Source: Nitrospirota bacterium
GTDB lineage: Bacteria > Nitrospirota > Thermodesulfovibrionia > Thermodesulfovibrionales > SM23-35
Reading direction: 5' to 3'
NCBI GenBank assembly: GCA_013388605.1
Contig: JACAEY010000091.1
Coordinates: 1-42,774, forward strand
Length of the DNA stretch: 42,774 nucleotides
Below, in pieces: positions 21,417-31,031 of the stretch (positions are counted from its first letter, which is position 1; every line of letters starts with the position of its first letter). The notes beneath the pieces are model-generated. The model searched no databases. It was not told the DNA's origin and saw only the letters and a program-made list of their open reading frames with translations. Made by a program: the position numbers and the translations under genes.

Positions 21417-21656
21417 ATGTATGTCGGAGAAACGATAAACGTCATCGCATCTTTTGGTCTTCCTTACAAGATAAGACCTGTAAGATTCAAGTGGTCCGGA
21501 AGGCTCTTTGATGTAAAGGAAATTACCTACACGTGGAAGACAAAAGAGGGTAAGAGGAATATCTATCACTTCTCTGTAACTGATGGAAAATCTCTATACG
21601 AATTAGTTTTCGATACGGATTCACTCATCTGGAGACTCGAAAATCTTGAGGCGTAG
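21417..21656 (+). CDS. Small DUF6504-like protein in SOS operon
   Basis: 79 aa, 'GLPYKIRPVRFKWSGRLFDVKEITYTWKTKEGKRNIYHFSVTDGKSLYELVFDTDSLIWRLENLEA', between lexA and dinB. Confidence 0.65.
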   Translation: MYVGETINVIASFGLPYKIRPVRFKWSGRLFDVKEITYTWKTKEGKRNIYHFSVTDGKSLYELVFDTDSLIWRLENLEA

Positions 21657-21684
21657 GTATTGAAGACTATAAAGGAAGTAGGGC

Positions 21685-22902
21685 ATGTCAAAGATAATCC
21701 TCTGTGCAGATATGGATGCATTTTTTGCCTCTGTAGAGCAGCAGACGAATCCACGTCTGAGGGGAAAACCAATAGGGGTCATTGGCTCAGGAGGAAGAAC
21801 AGTCATTACAACTGCTTCATATGAAGCAAGAAAATTCGGTATCAAAACAGGCATGAACATCTATGAGGCAAAAAAGACATTTCCCTCCTTAATCTTTGTA
21901 GTAGGAGACAATGAAAAATACACCCACACCTGTAAAGAGCTTGAAGATATATATGCTCAGTTCACCCCTGATGTAGAGATTTATTCCATTGATGAGGCAT
22001 TTCTCGATATAACAACTACCTACCACCTCTTTGGAGGTCCTGAAGCTATAGGTGTTGCTATCAAAAAAATGATAAAGGAAAGATTCGGTATAAATTGCAC
22101 AATAGGAATTGGACATAACATTCTCATTGCAAAACTTGCCAGTGACCTCTCAAAACCTGATGGACTAAGATGGATAAAACCTGAAGAGGTAGCAGATGTA
22201 TTGAAAGATCTGCCTGTAAAGGAACTATGGGGGATAGGTTCGAAGATATCAGAGAAACTTTCTATTCTGGACATAAAGACATGTGGTGAGCTCGCCAGAG
22301 CACCTGCGAGTCTTCTCAGGAACAAATTCGGTATCTATGGCGAGACACTAAAAGCAATGAGTATGGGGATATGTAACAGATCTGTTCAGATGAAACCTGA
22401 AGACGCAAAATCTATAGGCCACAGCATGACCCTACCTGAGGATATCTGGGAAAGGGAAAAGATAGAGGCTTACTTACTGATGCTCAGTGAGATGGTTGGA
22501 AGGCGGGCAAGGAAATATGGATATATGGGGAAAACAGTCTCCTTTATTATCAGGTATACTGACTTTGAAACACTCGTAAAACAGACTACCCTTTCAGATT
22601 TTACAAATAATACACATGTGATACTCCATGGGGCTTTAAAAATAATTGATAAGATAAAGTTAAAGGACAGGATAAGACTCCTCGGTGTATCCCTTTCAAG
22701 CCTTATTAAAGATCCGAAACAGATACCACTCTTGGAAGAAGAGAGAAAACGCAAATATATTCTTCAGGCTGTTGATTATATCAATGATAAATACGGCGAT
22801 TTCAAGATCACATGGGGCTCCTACATAGTACAAAAAAGGAATTCCTGCGTAATCTCTCCAGCATGGAGACCATCAGGAGTCAAAAACATAAATGTAAAAT
22901 GA
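21685..22902 (+). CDS. dinB: DNA polymerase IV
   Basis: 'ILCADMDAFFASVEQQTNPRLRGKPIGV', 'YSIDEAFLDIT', 'IGIGHNILIAKLASDLSKPDG'. Confidence 0.97.
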   Translation: MSKIILCADMDAFFASVEQQTNPRLRGKPIGVIGSGGRTVITTASYEARKFGIKTGMNIYEAKKTFPSLIFVVGDNEKYTHTCKELEDIYAQFTPDVEIYSIDEAFLDITTTYHLFGGPEAIGVAIKKMIKERFGINCTIGIGHNILIAKLASDLSKPDGLRWIKPEEVADVLKDLPVKELWGIGSKISEKLSILDIKTCGELARAPASLLRNKFGIYGETLKAMSMGICNRSVQMKPEDAKSIGHSMTLPEDIWEREKIEAYLLMLSEMVGRRARKYGYMGKTVSFIIRYTDFETLVKQTTLSDFTNNTHVILHGALKIIDKIKLKDRIRLLGVSLSSLIKDPKQIPLLEEERKRKYILQAVDYINDKYGDFKITWGSYIVQKRNSCVISPAWRPSGVKNINVK

Positions 22903-22938
22903 GGTAAGTATGAGAGAATTTTTTATATTTTGTTAAAA

Positions 22939-22970
22939 TATAAAATAAAATATAAAAGTTTTATTTTATA
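22939..22970. repeat. Perfect 12-bp inverted repeat upstream of cysC
   Basis: TATAAAATAAAA-tataaaag-TTTTATTTTATA. Confidence 0.8.
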
Positions 22971-22984
22971 CATAAGGAATTTCA

Positions 22985-23593
22985 ATGGAAAATCATATAA
23001 AATGGCATAATGGGTTTGTCAACAGGGAAGATAGAAACAGATTGAATAATCACAAGAGTGGTCTTGTGTGGCTTACAGGTCTTCCATCATCTGGAAAGTC
23101 AACTATTGCACACACAGTTGAAAAAAGGCTTTTTGATAAAAGAATTAGAATATATGTACTCGATGGAGATAATATAAGACATGGATTGAATAGCAATCTT
23201 GGGTTCAGCCGTGATGATAGATATGAAAACCTCCGAAGAATCGTAGAACTCTCAAAACTAATGGTAGATGCTGGTTTAATAGTCCTTGCATCATTCGTCT
23301 CACCTTATAGAGAAGATAGAAGATATGTTAAGGAAAGATTTCACAACGATAATTTTTTAGAGATATATGTAAAATGTTCTATTGAAGAATGTGAAAAAAG
23401 AGATCCAAAAGGTAATTACAAAAAAGCAAAAGCTGGAATTATAAAGAACTATACAGGTGTTTCAGCACCCTATGAAGAACCAGAAAACCCTGATCTCATT
23501 ATAGATACAGAGGAACTTGACCTTGAAAAATCGGTGCAGAAAGTTTTGAAGTTGCTTCAGGACAAAAACTTCATATTTTTGAATGATTCATAA
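22985..23593 (+). CDS. cysC: Adenylyl-sulfate kinase
   Basis: 'LVWLTGLPSSGKSTIAHTVEKRL', 'YVLDGDNIRHGLNSNLGFSRDDR', 'FVSPYREDRRYVKE'. Confidence 0.96.
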   Translation: MENHIKWHNGFVNREDRNRLNNHKSGLVWLTGLPSSGKSTIAHTVEKRLFDKRIRIYVLDGDNIRHGLNSNLGFSRDDRYENLRRIVELSKLMVDAGLIVLASFVSPYREDRRYVKERFHNDNFLEIYVKCSIEECEKRDPKGNYKKAKAGIIKNYTGVSAPYEEPENPDLIIDTEELDLEKSVQKVLKLLQDKNFIFLNDS

Positions 23594-23604
23594 AAAATTT
23601 CATC

Positions 23605-23822
23605 CCTAGGTTCGATTTTTTTGCCAGAGATGTAAAGAAGATATATATCCTTTAGATGAGACAGTAGATATAACAGTAGCCCGTAGATTTAAGAAGCGAG
23701 GGATGAGTTGGTTCAAAAAGGGTGCTAATCCTCTTTTAAGGTTGAGACTCTTAAAGCTTAACAGGGAATGGGATACATACTGGCAAGAGCGTCGAAGAGA
23801 GTTCGTTAAATGTGCTGCATGA
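23605..23822 (+). pseudogene. Transposase C-terminal remnant
   Basis: Frame reading RFFCQRCKEDIYPLDETVDITVARRFKKRGMSWFKKGANPLLRLRLLKLNREWDTYWQERRREFVKCAA*; 'KKRGMSW..KGA..LLRLR.L.LN.EWD.YW' resembles ISLre2/ISKra4-type transposase C-termini; no upstream start. Confidence 0.6.
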
Positions 23823-23908
23823 GTGTTATCACGGAAAAGGTGATACTTACCTCAAACAGAGAAATGGTATAATTCTTAAAGAATACAACAGGTAGGAAAC
23901 ACGTAGTT

Positions 23909-25165
23909 TTGAACAAACTTATAATTCACGGTGGGAAAAGACTCAAAGGTGAGGTTGAGATAAGTGGAGCTAAGAATGCAGCACTTCCTATTATAGCAGC
24001 AACGCTCCTTACAAAAGGTTCGAGTGTTATAGTTAAAGTTCCAAATCTCAGGGATGTGATAACCATGGGGAAACTTCTTAACCATCTTGGTGCGGAGTTC
24101 TACTACGAAGACAGAAAGGCTTTTATCAATACTGAGAAGGTCAAAATATTTGAGGCGCCTTATGATTTGGTGAGAACGATGCGTGCATCGGTACTCGTTT
24201 TAGGTCCCTTGCTTGCAAAGTTCGGAAAGGCAAAGGTTTCTCTTCCAGGAGGATGTGCTATTGGCGCAAGACCCATCAACCTTCATCTGATGGGTTTAGA
24301 AAAAATGGGTGCAAAGATAGAACTTCAGTCAGGATATGTTGTTGCAAATGCAAGGAGGTTGAAAGGAACATCAATATACTTTGATATTCCTACTGTCACA
24401 GGCACCGAAAACCTTATGATGGCTGCAACACTTGCAAAAGGCACTACTCTACTCGAGAATGCTGCAAGAGAACCTGAGGTAGTAGATCTTGCAAATGCAC
24501 TTATTTCAATGGGTGCAAAAATAAGAGGTGCAGGAAATAGTATTATAGAGATTGAAGGAGTGGATGGATTAAAACCCGTGGAATATTCTGTAATTCCTGA
24601 TAGAATTGAAGCAGGAACCTTTATGACATTTGCTGGTGTTACTGGAGGTGATATTTTTATTAAGGGGTGCAGACCTGATCATCTTGATGCCCTGATTATA
24701 AAATTGAAAGAGGCAGGACTTATTTTTGAACAGAAACCAGAAGGAATAAAAGTAATTGGTCCCTCAAGACCAAAGGCTACAGATGTAAAGACAATGCCTT
24801 ATCCTGGTTTTCCGACAGACATGCAAGCCCAATTTATGACTTTAATGAGTATTGCTGAAGGAACAAGTGTGATTAAGGAGACAGTTTTTGAAAATAGATT
24901 TATGCATGTTGCAGAGCTTAGAAGGATGGGAGCTGATATTATAGTAGAAGGAAGCACTGCAACAGTAAAAGGGATTTCAAGGCTCAGGGGAGCACCATTA
25001 ATGGCAACTGATTTAAGGGCAAGTGCCTCTCTTATTGTAGCAGCTCTTGCTGCTGAAGGGGAGACCGTTATTCACAGGATTTATCATCTTGAGAGAGGAT
25101 ATGAAAGAATAGAAGAAAAGTTGCTTGGAATCGGAGCTAATATCAAAAAGGTTAAGGAGCAATAG
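23909..25165 (+). CDS. murA: UDP-N-acetylglucosamine 1-carboxyvinyltransferase
   Basis: TTG start; 'GEVEISGAKNAALPIIAATLL', 'LPGGCAIGARPINLHL', 'GFPTDMQAQFMTL'. Confidence 0.97.
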   Translation: MNKLIIHGGKRLKGEVEISGAKNAALPIIAATLLTKGSSVIVKVPNLRDVITMGKLLNHLGAEFYYEDRKAFINTEKVKIFEAPYDLVRTMRASVLVLGPLLAKFGKAKVSLPGGCAIGARPINLHLMGLEKMGAKIELQSGYVVANARRLKGTSIYFDIPTVTGTENLMMAATLAKGTTLLENAAREPEVVDLANALISMGAKIRGAGNSIIEIEGVDGLKPVEYSVIPDRIEAGTFMTFAGVTGGDIFIKGCRPDHLDALIIKLKEAGLIFEQKPEGIKVIGPSRPKATDVKTMPYPGFPTDMQAQFMTLMSIAEGTSVIKETVFENRFMHVAELRRMGADIIVEGSTATVKGISRLRGAPLMATDLRASASLIVAALAAEGETVIHRIYHLERGYERIEEKLLGIGANIKKVKEQ

Positions 25166-26060
25166 CAGATTTAAGCCCATATACAAGAAGTGCCATCTTT
25201 TTAAAATCAAGTGTATCCGCTTCATCTCCTGGGGTATGGTAATGGGGGTTTCTATAAAAAGCGGTATCCGTTATCATAAAAGCCCGATAGCCAAAATCCC
25301 AGAATGAAGAATGGTCAGAGAAATCTACTCCGGGGACGAGTGAGATAGTATTAAGTGACTCTACAGGCAAACTGTTTGTCTTTTGAAATGCATTTTTTAC
25401 CTTCATCGTAAATGGCTTAGATGATAGATTTCCAACAAAGGCTATAAAATCACCTTTGTCTGGATAAAACCATTTAAATATATGAAGAGGATAATATTGA
25501 CAACCTTTTTTATTGCAATAATAGCCGATCATCTCGAGTGATATCATTCCTTCGATCTTTATTTTTTCTTTCGAGAGGCTGTCAGCATAGATATAACTGC
25601 CCATATGTCGTGTTTTAAACAAAGGAGGTTCTTCAAGTGTAAAAGCCACAAAATATATAGTCTTTGAAGATGGTTCAAGTATATTAAGTCTTGCAAGTTC
25701 AAGTAGTCCTGCTACCCCACTTGCATTATCATCAGCACCCGGTGTTTTAGGTACTGTATCATAATGAGCTCCTATAACAAGGATTTCTGAGTCTTTGTGG
25801 CCTCTCAATTCTCCGATTATGTTATGATATGAGCTCCCCATGTATTTAAATGATTGCCTCTTAACATTACAGCCAATAGAAAACATTTTTTCTTCTATAT
25901 GGTCGGCAGTTCTATCAAGTTCATTTAAATCTCTATAACTTCTTGGACCTATTTCTTCTGAGAGAAAACGGACTTCTTCTTCAAGATTTACTTCAATCTC
26001 TTTTAAGATATCTATTTTGTGATTAAATTGAGAATCGAATTGCATTGTATCCTCAATCAT
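25152..26060 (-). CDS. M28 family metallopeptidase
   Basis: 'ILVIGAHYDTVPKTPGADDNASGVAGLLELARL', 'FVAFTLEEPP', 'DFSDHSSFWDFGYRAFMITDTAFYRNPHYHTPGDEADTLD'. Confidence 0.95.
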   Translation of the reverse strand: MIEDTMQFDSQFNHKIDILKEIEVNLEEEVRFLSEEIGPRSYRDLNELDRTADHIEEKMFSIGCNVKRQSFKYMGSSYHNIIGELRGHKDSEILVIGAHYDTVPKTPGADDNASGVAGLLELARLNILEPSSKTIYFVAFTLEEPPLFKTRHMGSYIYADSLSKEKIKIEGMISLEMIGYYCNKKGCQYYPLHIFKWFYPDKGDFIAFVGNLSSKPFTMKVKNAFQKTNSLPVESLNTISLVPGVDFSDHSSFWDFGYRAFMITDTAFYRNPHYHTPGDEADTLDFKKMALLVYGLKSAIAP

Positions 26061-26094
26061 GATTTTCTACTTCATTCAGGAATAGACAAGCAGG

Positions 26095-27819
26095 TTATCT
26101 TATGTATGCCTCTGTAACATACCTTCTCATCATCCTGTGGCTATTAAAATAGTATGCATTTTTCCCAATAGCATTCTGCATCATCCTTATCCAGGCAAAC
26201 CTATCATTATAAAAAAGAGGTATTATGATATATTCAAGTTTATTGTAAAGGTCATCGGCATCTCTTGTATCCATATTTTCTATAAGTTTTGTTTCTGTCG
26301 GAGGAGGACCTATAGACCAGCCAGTAAAGCCCTCTATATGCCCTTCTATCCACCAGCCATCAAGAACACTGAAGTTCAATACTCCATTATGAGCTGCCTT
26401 CATACCGCTGGTTCCTGATGCCTCCCTCGGTCTTAACGGAGTGTTAAGCCATATGTCAACACCTGAGACAAGTTTCAAAGCAATTTCCATATCATAGTTT
26501 TTCAAGTATGCCATCTTAATCTTATCCTTGAGTATCTCTTTAAAAGAAAATATAAGCTCTATCAACTTTTTCCCCTGTAAATCTTTTGGATGTGCCTTAC
26601 CTGCATAGACTATCTGGAGTTTTCCGGTTCCTATTCTCTCAAGTCTTTCGATATTGCTGAAAAGGAGGTCAAGTCTCTTATAGGCAGTTGCCCTCCTTGC
26701 AAATCCTATTGTGAGGATTTCAGGATTAAACCGGACACCTGTTTCATCTTTTATATAATCGCAGAGTTTTCTTTTTGCTTCCATGTGTGCATTCCATATC
26801 TCTTCATCAGGAATACGTCCGACCCTGACGAACAATTCCGGTTCATTTGCCCATCCAGGAAGATATTTATCATAGATTCTTTTAAAACTGTCACAGGTCC
26901 ATGTATAAGAATGAACACCATTTGTAATTGCAGCAATCTCATATCCTGGGAACATATTACGTGAGACCTCCATATGTTTCTTAGCAACTCCGTTTATATA
27001 TTCACTGAGATTAAGTCCGAGAAGGGTCATATTGAGGTACTCACTCCCCCCAAGTTCTTTCAAGACGTCAAATGGTATCAACTCTCCCATAATACTTTTT
27101 ATCAAATCATAAGGAAATTTATCATGACCTGCTTCTATAGGTGTGTGTGTTGTGAATACACAGAGGTCCTTTATTCTCTCTTTATCCCAGACAAGTTTCT
27201 CGTCCCAGACATCTTCAATAGGACGTTTATATATATTCAAAAGTTCTATCGTTAGGAGACTCGAGTGTCCTTCATTCATATGATATTTTTTAATCTCAAA
27301 ACCAAGTTCATGGAGCATTCTCACACCACCAATTCCAAGGACGATCTCCTGTTTAAGTCTGTATGCAAGGTCCCCTCCATAAAGGTAAGAGGTTATTTCC
27401 CTATCCTCATAAGTATTTTCTTCTACGTCTGTATCGAGAAATAATACAGGTATAATTCCTCCTGTAAGACTTATTACTTTATTAAGCCATGCCTTTACAG
27501 CGACATCTCTACCCTCTATCTGGACAAATATCTTTGTAGGAAGTAATGTCATGTATTGTGATGGATCCCAGTAATCAGGCAATTCTATCTGTCCTCCTTT
27601 TTTATCGAGTTCCTGTCTGAAATAACCCTTTTTACTGACGAGTGTAACAGCTATCATAGGTAATTTTAGGTCAGCACCTGACCTTATTGTGTCACCTGCA
27701 AGTACACCAAGTCCTCCGCTGTAAGTAGGGATATTATTCTGAATCCCAATCTCCATGGAAAAATAGGCAATCCTTGGTTCTTTTGTAAGTTTAAAAATCT
27801 CAGAACATATTGGTTCCAT
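26095..27819 (-). CDS. glgP: Alpha-glucan phosphorylase (short GT35 form)
   Basis: 'RIAYFSMEIGIQNNIPTYSGGLGVLAGDTIRSGADL', 'KYHMNEGHSSLLTIELL', 'EASGTSGMKAAHNGVLNFSVLDGWW'. Confidence 0.95.
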   Translation of the reverse strand: MEPICSEIFKLTKEPRIAYFSMEIGIQNNIPTYSGGLGVLAGDTIRSGADLKLPMIAVTLVSKKGYFRQELDKKGGQIELPDYWDPSQYMTLLPTKIFVQIEGRDVAVKAWLNKVISLTGGIIPVLFLDTDVEENTYEDREITSYLYGGDLAYRLKQEIVLGIGGVRMLHELGFEIKKYHMNEGHSSLLTIELLNIYKRPIEDVWDEKLVWDKERIKDLCVFTTHTPIEAGHDKFPYDLIKSIMGELIPFDVLKELGGSEYLNMTLLGLNLSEYINGVAKKHMEVSRNMFPGYEIAAITNGVHSYTWTCDSFKRIYDKYLPGWANEPELFVRVGRIPDEEIWNAHMEAKRKLCDYIKDETGVRFNPEILTIGFARRATAYKRLDLLFSNIERLERIGTGKLQIVYAGKAHPKDLQGKKLIELIFSFKEILKDKIKMAYLKNYDMEIALKLVSGVDIWLNTPLRPREASGTSGMKAAHNGVLNFSVLDGWWIEGHIEGFTGWSIGPPPTETKLIENMDTRDADDLYNKLEYIIIPLFYNDRFAWIRMMQNAIGKNAYYFNSHRMMRRYVTEAYIR

Positions 27820-27906
27820 AAATAACTATTTTAACTTAAATCGAGATGGTAGCAACAAATTTTTTAATGTTACTCATATTCCCCTGAATGAGGTATAATA
27901 TGAACC

Positions 27907-28728
27907 GTGATAAGGAATACCTTCATAATTCTTGAGGGTATAGGCAACAAGTTGGAAAAAAGGTTGTGGAGAGAAGGTATTCTCACTTGGAACCATTTCC
28001 TTGATTCAAACCACCTCACTTTTATAAGTCCTCAGAGAAAAGGAGTTTTTGATAGGATATTATTTTCAGCCTATACAGAACTTAATGAAGGGAACTCAAC
28101 CTATTTTGTTAATACTCTTAAAAGGAATGAACACTGGAGGCTTTATGATGTATTCAAAGGTAATGCTGTATGTCTCGATATAGAGACAAATGGTCTTCCT
28201 CCTGAAAGAGGTGGTTATGTTACAGTTGTTGGTATGTATGATGGAAACACATATAGATGTTTTATAAGAGGTGAAAACCTCAATGTAGGTGCAATAAATA
28301 AAGAGCTATCAAAATATAAATATTTGATTACCTTTTATGGCTCTGTTTTTGATTTACCTTTTCTTAAGACTTGCTTCCGGAATTTAATGATTGATATACC
28401 ACATTTTGATCTTTGTTTTGGAGCAAGGAGAACAGGTTTAAAAGGTGGCTTAAAAAAACTTGAGCAACACTTTGATATACAAAGAGAAGATAAGGTTAAC
28501 GGAATGGACGGTTATGATGCTGTTCTTTTATGGCAGGAGGCAGAAAAAGGAAACAGTAAAGCACTTGATTTGCTAATTCTTTACAATAAAGAAGATACAG
28601 TGAATCTTTTCAGAATTGCAGAAAGTATTTACACAAGGCTCAAGAAGCTAACAGGAATAGAGGCGTATGAAAAAATTTGCTATAACGATGGGAGACCCCG
28701 GGGGGGTTGGACCAGAGATAATTGTTAA
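27907..28728 (+). CDS. RNase H-like (YprB-type) DEDD exonuclease-fold protein
   Basis: 'AVCLDIETNGLPPERGGYVTVVGMYDG', 'LITFYGSVFDLPFLKTCF', 'LLILYNKEDTVNLFRIAE'. Confidence 0.88.
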   Translation: MIRNTFIILEGIGNKLEKRLWREGILTWNHFLDSNHLTFISPQRKGVFDRILFSAYTELNEGNSTYFVNTLKRNEHWRLYDVFKGNAVCLDIETNGLPPERGGYVTVVGMYDGNTYRCFIRGENLNVGAINKELSKYKYLITFYGSVFDLPFLKTCFRNLMIDIPHFDLCFGARRTGLKGGLKKLEQHFDIQREDKVNGMDGYDAVLLWQEAEKGNSKALDLLILYNKEDTVNLFRIAESIYTRLKKLTGIEAYEKICYNDGRPRGGWTRDNC

Positions 28729-29665
28729 AGCCCTCAACTCTTTTTTAGATAAAGAGTTCAATTCTTCGATTGTTGTCGTTGGAGACAGTATCTTTCTTGA
28801 AGAGTCCATGCAGTTTCTTAAAAGACCTTTAAATTTTGAGATTTTTAAATCATCAGAAAGACCTGATTTAAACTCTGATAGTAAAACCGTCAAATTGATT
28901 GATGTTGGGGTGATTAAAAAATTCAAAAAGTCTGCATTGGGCAAACCTACTGTGGAGGGGGGTAAAGCGTCTGTTTTTTATATCAAGAAGGCTGTAGAGC
29001 TGGCATTAAAAAGAATGGTTGATGGTATTATCACAGCACCTATATCAAAGAAATCATGGAAGATGGCAGGTTTTAAATGGCCTGGGCATACTGAAATGCT
29101 TGTTGAATTAACACGTACAAAAGAATATGCCATGATGCTTGTAAGCGATTCTATTAAGATTATTCTTGTCACAATCCATTCGCCATTAAAAAAAGTTCCT
29201 TCATTAATTAAAAAAGACAGGATTTTGAGAACTATTCGTCTTTCAAAGAAGGCATCTTACATGCTCGGGATTGAGAAGCCTAAAATTGCAGTTGCAGGAC
29301 TTAACCCACATGCAGGGGAGGAGGGATTATTTGGCGATGAAGAGATAAAGGAGATAATCCCATCTGTTAAGAAGGCACAGAAAGAAGGTATTCCTGTGTC
29401 AGGTCCTTATCCACCTGATTCTCTTTTCCATAAGGCATATAATGGTGAATTTGATATAGTTGTATGTATGTATCATGACCAAGGCTTGATTCCTTTAAAG
29501 ATGGTTTCTTTTGACAGAGGTGTGAATGTAACAGTAGGACTCCCATTTGTCCGAACATCTCCGGATCATGGAACGGCATATGATATTGCGTGGAAAGGGA
29601 TTGCAGATCCATCGAGCATGATAGAGGCAATAAAATTGGCATCAATTATTAAGGTTCATAATTGA
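28667..29665 (+). CDS. pdxA: 4-hydroxythreonine-4-phosphate dehydrogenase
   Basis: 'MKKFAITMGDPGGVGPEIIVKAL', 'GIITAPISKKSW', 'GLNPHAGEEGLFGDEE', 'DIVVCMYHDQGLIPLKM'. Confidence 0.96.
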   Translation: MKKFAITMGDPGGVGPEIIVKALNSFLDKEFNSSIVVVGDSIFLEESMQFLKRPLNFEIFKSSERPDLNSDSKTVKLIDVGVIKKFKKSALGKPTVEGGKASVFYIKKAVELALKRMVDGIITAPISKKSWKMAGFKWPGHTEMLVELTRTKEYAMMLVSDSIKIILVTIHSPLKKVPSLIKKDRILRTIRLSKKASYMLGIEKPKIAVAGLNPHAGEEGLFGDEEIKEIIPSVKKAQKEGIPVSGPYPPDSLFHKAYNGEFDIVVCMYHDQGLIPLKMVSFDRGVNVTVGLPFVRTSPDHGTAYDIAWKGIADPSSMIEAIKLASIIKVHN

Positions 29666-29758
29666 CATAAAAATTTTATTGCGTTACCCTATAAAAAGTT
29701 TAGGGCGGCATAGATTAGGAAACATGAGTCTTCAACTCGTTGAAGCCTTTTATCATAT

Positions 29759-30343
29759 ATGAGAGAAAAAGTACTTAAGGCATTTGAGGAAAGTATAGAG
29801 GTAAAAAAGAAATTTGCAGAAGGCAATGTTGATGCTATTATTGAAGCTGCTAAAGTTATTGCTGATGCCTTTAATAAAGGCAAAAAGTTGATTCTTTTTG
29901 GTAATGGAGGTAGCGCAGCCGATGCATCCCACATCGCAGCAGAATTTGTTAATAAATTTCAGAAAGAGCGTCCAAGTCTTCCAGCAATATCACTCAATAC
30001 AGATATGGCAGTGATCACATCTATTGCAAATGATTATGACTTTTCTGAAGTCTTTGCCAAGCAACTAAAATCGCTTTCAAATGAAGGAGATGTTGTTATT
30101 GCGATCAGTACGAGTGGGAATTCTCCTAATGTGTTGAAGGCAATGGATGTTGCAAAAAGGAAGAGATTGACAACCATTGCATTTACCGGATTAAAAGGGG
30201 ACAAGCTTGCATCAAAAGCCAATTTTTCATTTATTGTTCCGTCTGATAAAACCCCGCATATTCAGGAGACACATATAACTCTCGGTCATATCCTCTGCCG
30301 AATGGTGGAGGAAATAATTTTTGAAGTACCAAGGAAAAAATAG
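29759..30343 (+). CDS. gmhA: Sedoheptulose-7-phosphate isomerase
   Basis: 'LILFGNGGSAADASHIAAEFVNKF', 'AISTSGNSPNVLKAM', 'HIQETHITLGHILCRMVEE'. Confidence 0.94.
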   Translation: MREKVLKAFEESIEVKKKFAEGNVDAIIEAAKVIADAFNKGKKLILFGNGGSAADASHIAAEFVNKFQKERPSLPAISLNTDMAVITSIANDYDFSEVFAKQLKSLSNEGDVVIAISTSGNSPNVLKAMDVAKRKRLTTIAFTGLKGDKLASKANFSFIVPSDKTPHIQETHITLGHILCRMVEEIIFEVPRKK

Positions 30344-30983
30344 TATCCTTTCTAAAAGTAAGGCACCTGTCCTATGTGGTGAAGTTCGCATTCTCGGCAT
30401 AGACCCTGGAAGTATCACAGGTTATGGAATTATAGATACAAATTTTAATCAAAAACAAACTATTATTAAGACATCTGGATTAAAAGGTATACAAAACTCT
30501 AATAAGCTACAGCGTATGCCTAATGATTGTATTTATGTTGCATCTGGAAGTATAGACTTGTCTTTCAAGAAACCATTCCACTTGAGGTTAAAAAATCTTT
30601 ATAATTCACTTATAGATATCATTAAAGAGTATAGTCCTCATGAAGTTGTAGTGGAAAAGGTCTTTTTTTCTAAGAGTGTAAAATCAGCCTTGAATCTTGG
30701 ACAGATAAGAGGCGTAGTATTGCTTGCTGCTTCATCACAGAATCTCAATATATATGAATATAGTGCACTTGAGGTTAAAAAGGCTATCACGGGTTATGGA
30801 AGGGCTGAAAAAAGACAGGTTCAGGAGATGGTTAAGAGGATTTTGTTTCCCAATTTTAACACACATGTATTGAGTTTTGTTTTAAATGAAGATGCCTCTG
30901 ATGCCCTTGCCCTTACTATATGCCATATGAATACTATTAGATTAGAAAAAGCCTATAAGATGGCAAGCATGCAATATAAGTGA
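30321..30983 (+). CDS. ruvC: Crossover junction endodeoxyribonuclease RuvC with N-proximal insertion
   Basis: 'ILGIDPGSITGYGIID', 'VVVEKVFFSKSVKSALNLGQIRGV', 'GYGRAEKRQVQEMV', 'NEDASDALALTICH'. True start likely internal to this ORF. Confidence 0.93.
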   Translation: MKYQGKNSILSKSKAPVLCGEVRILGIDPGSITGYGIIDTNFNQKQTIIKTSGLKGIQNSNKLQRMPNDCIYVASGSIDLSFKKPFHLRLKNLYNSLIDIIKEYSPHEVVVEKVFFSKSVKSALNLGQIRGVVLLAASSQNLNIYEYSALEVKKAITGYGRAEKRQVQEMVKRILFPNFNTHVLSFVLNEDASDALALTICHMNTIRLEKAYKMASMQYK

Positions 30984-31031
30984 ATTAGAGATTAGTGAAG
31001 TGTGTCTAAATCACTCTATTGAGATGGGTTT

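Noticed and set aside
20882-21569. ORFs antisense to lexA (20882-21334 -, 21156-21569 -)
   Set aside because: The opposite strand is clearly LexA; these are shadow ORFs.
26137-27255. ORFs antisense to or out of frame with glgP
   Set aside because: glgP is unambiguous over this interval and the alternative translations show no domain.
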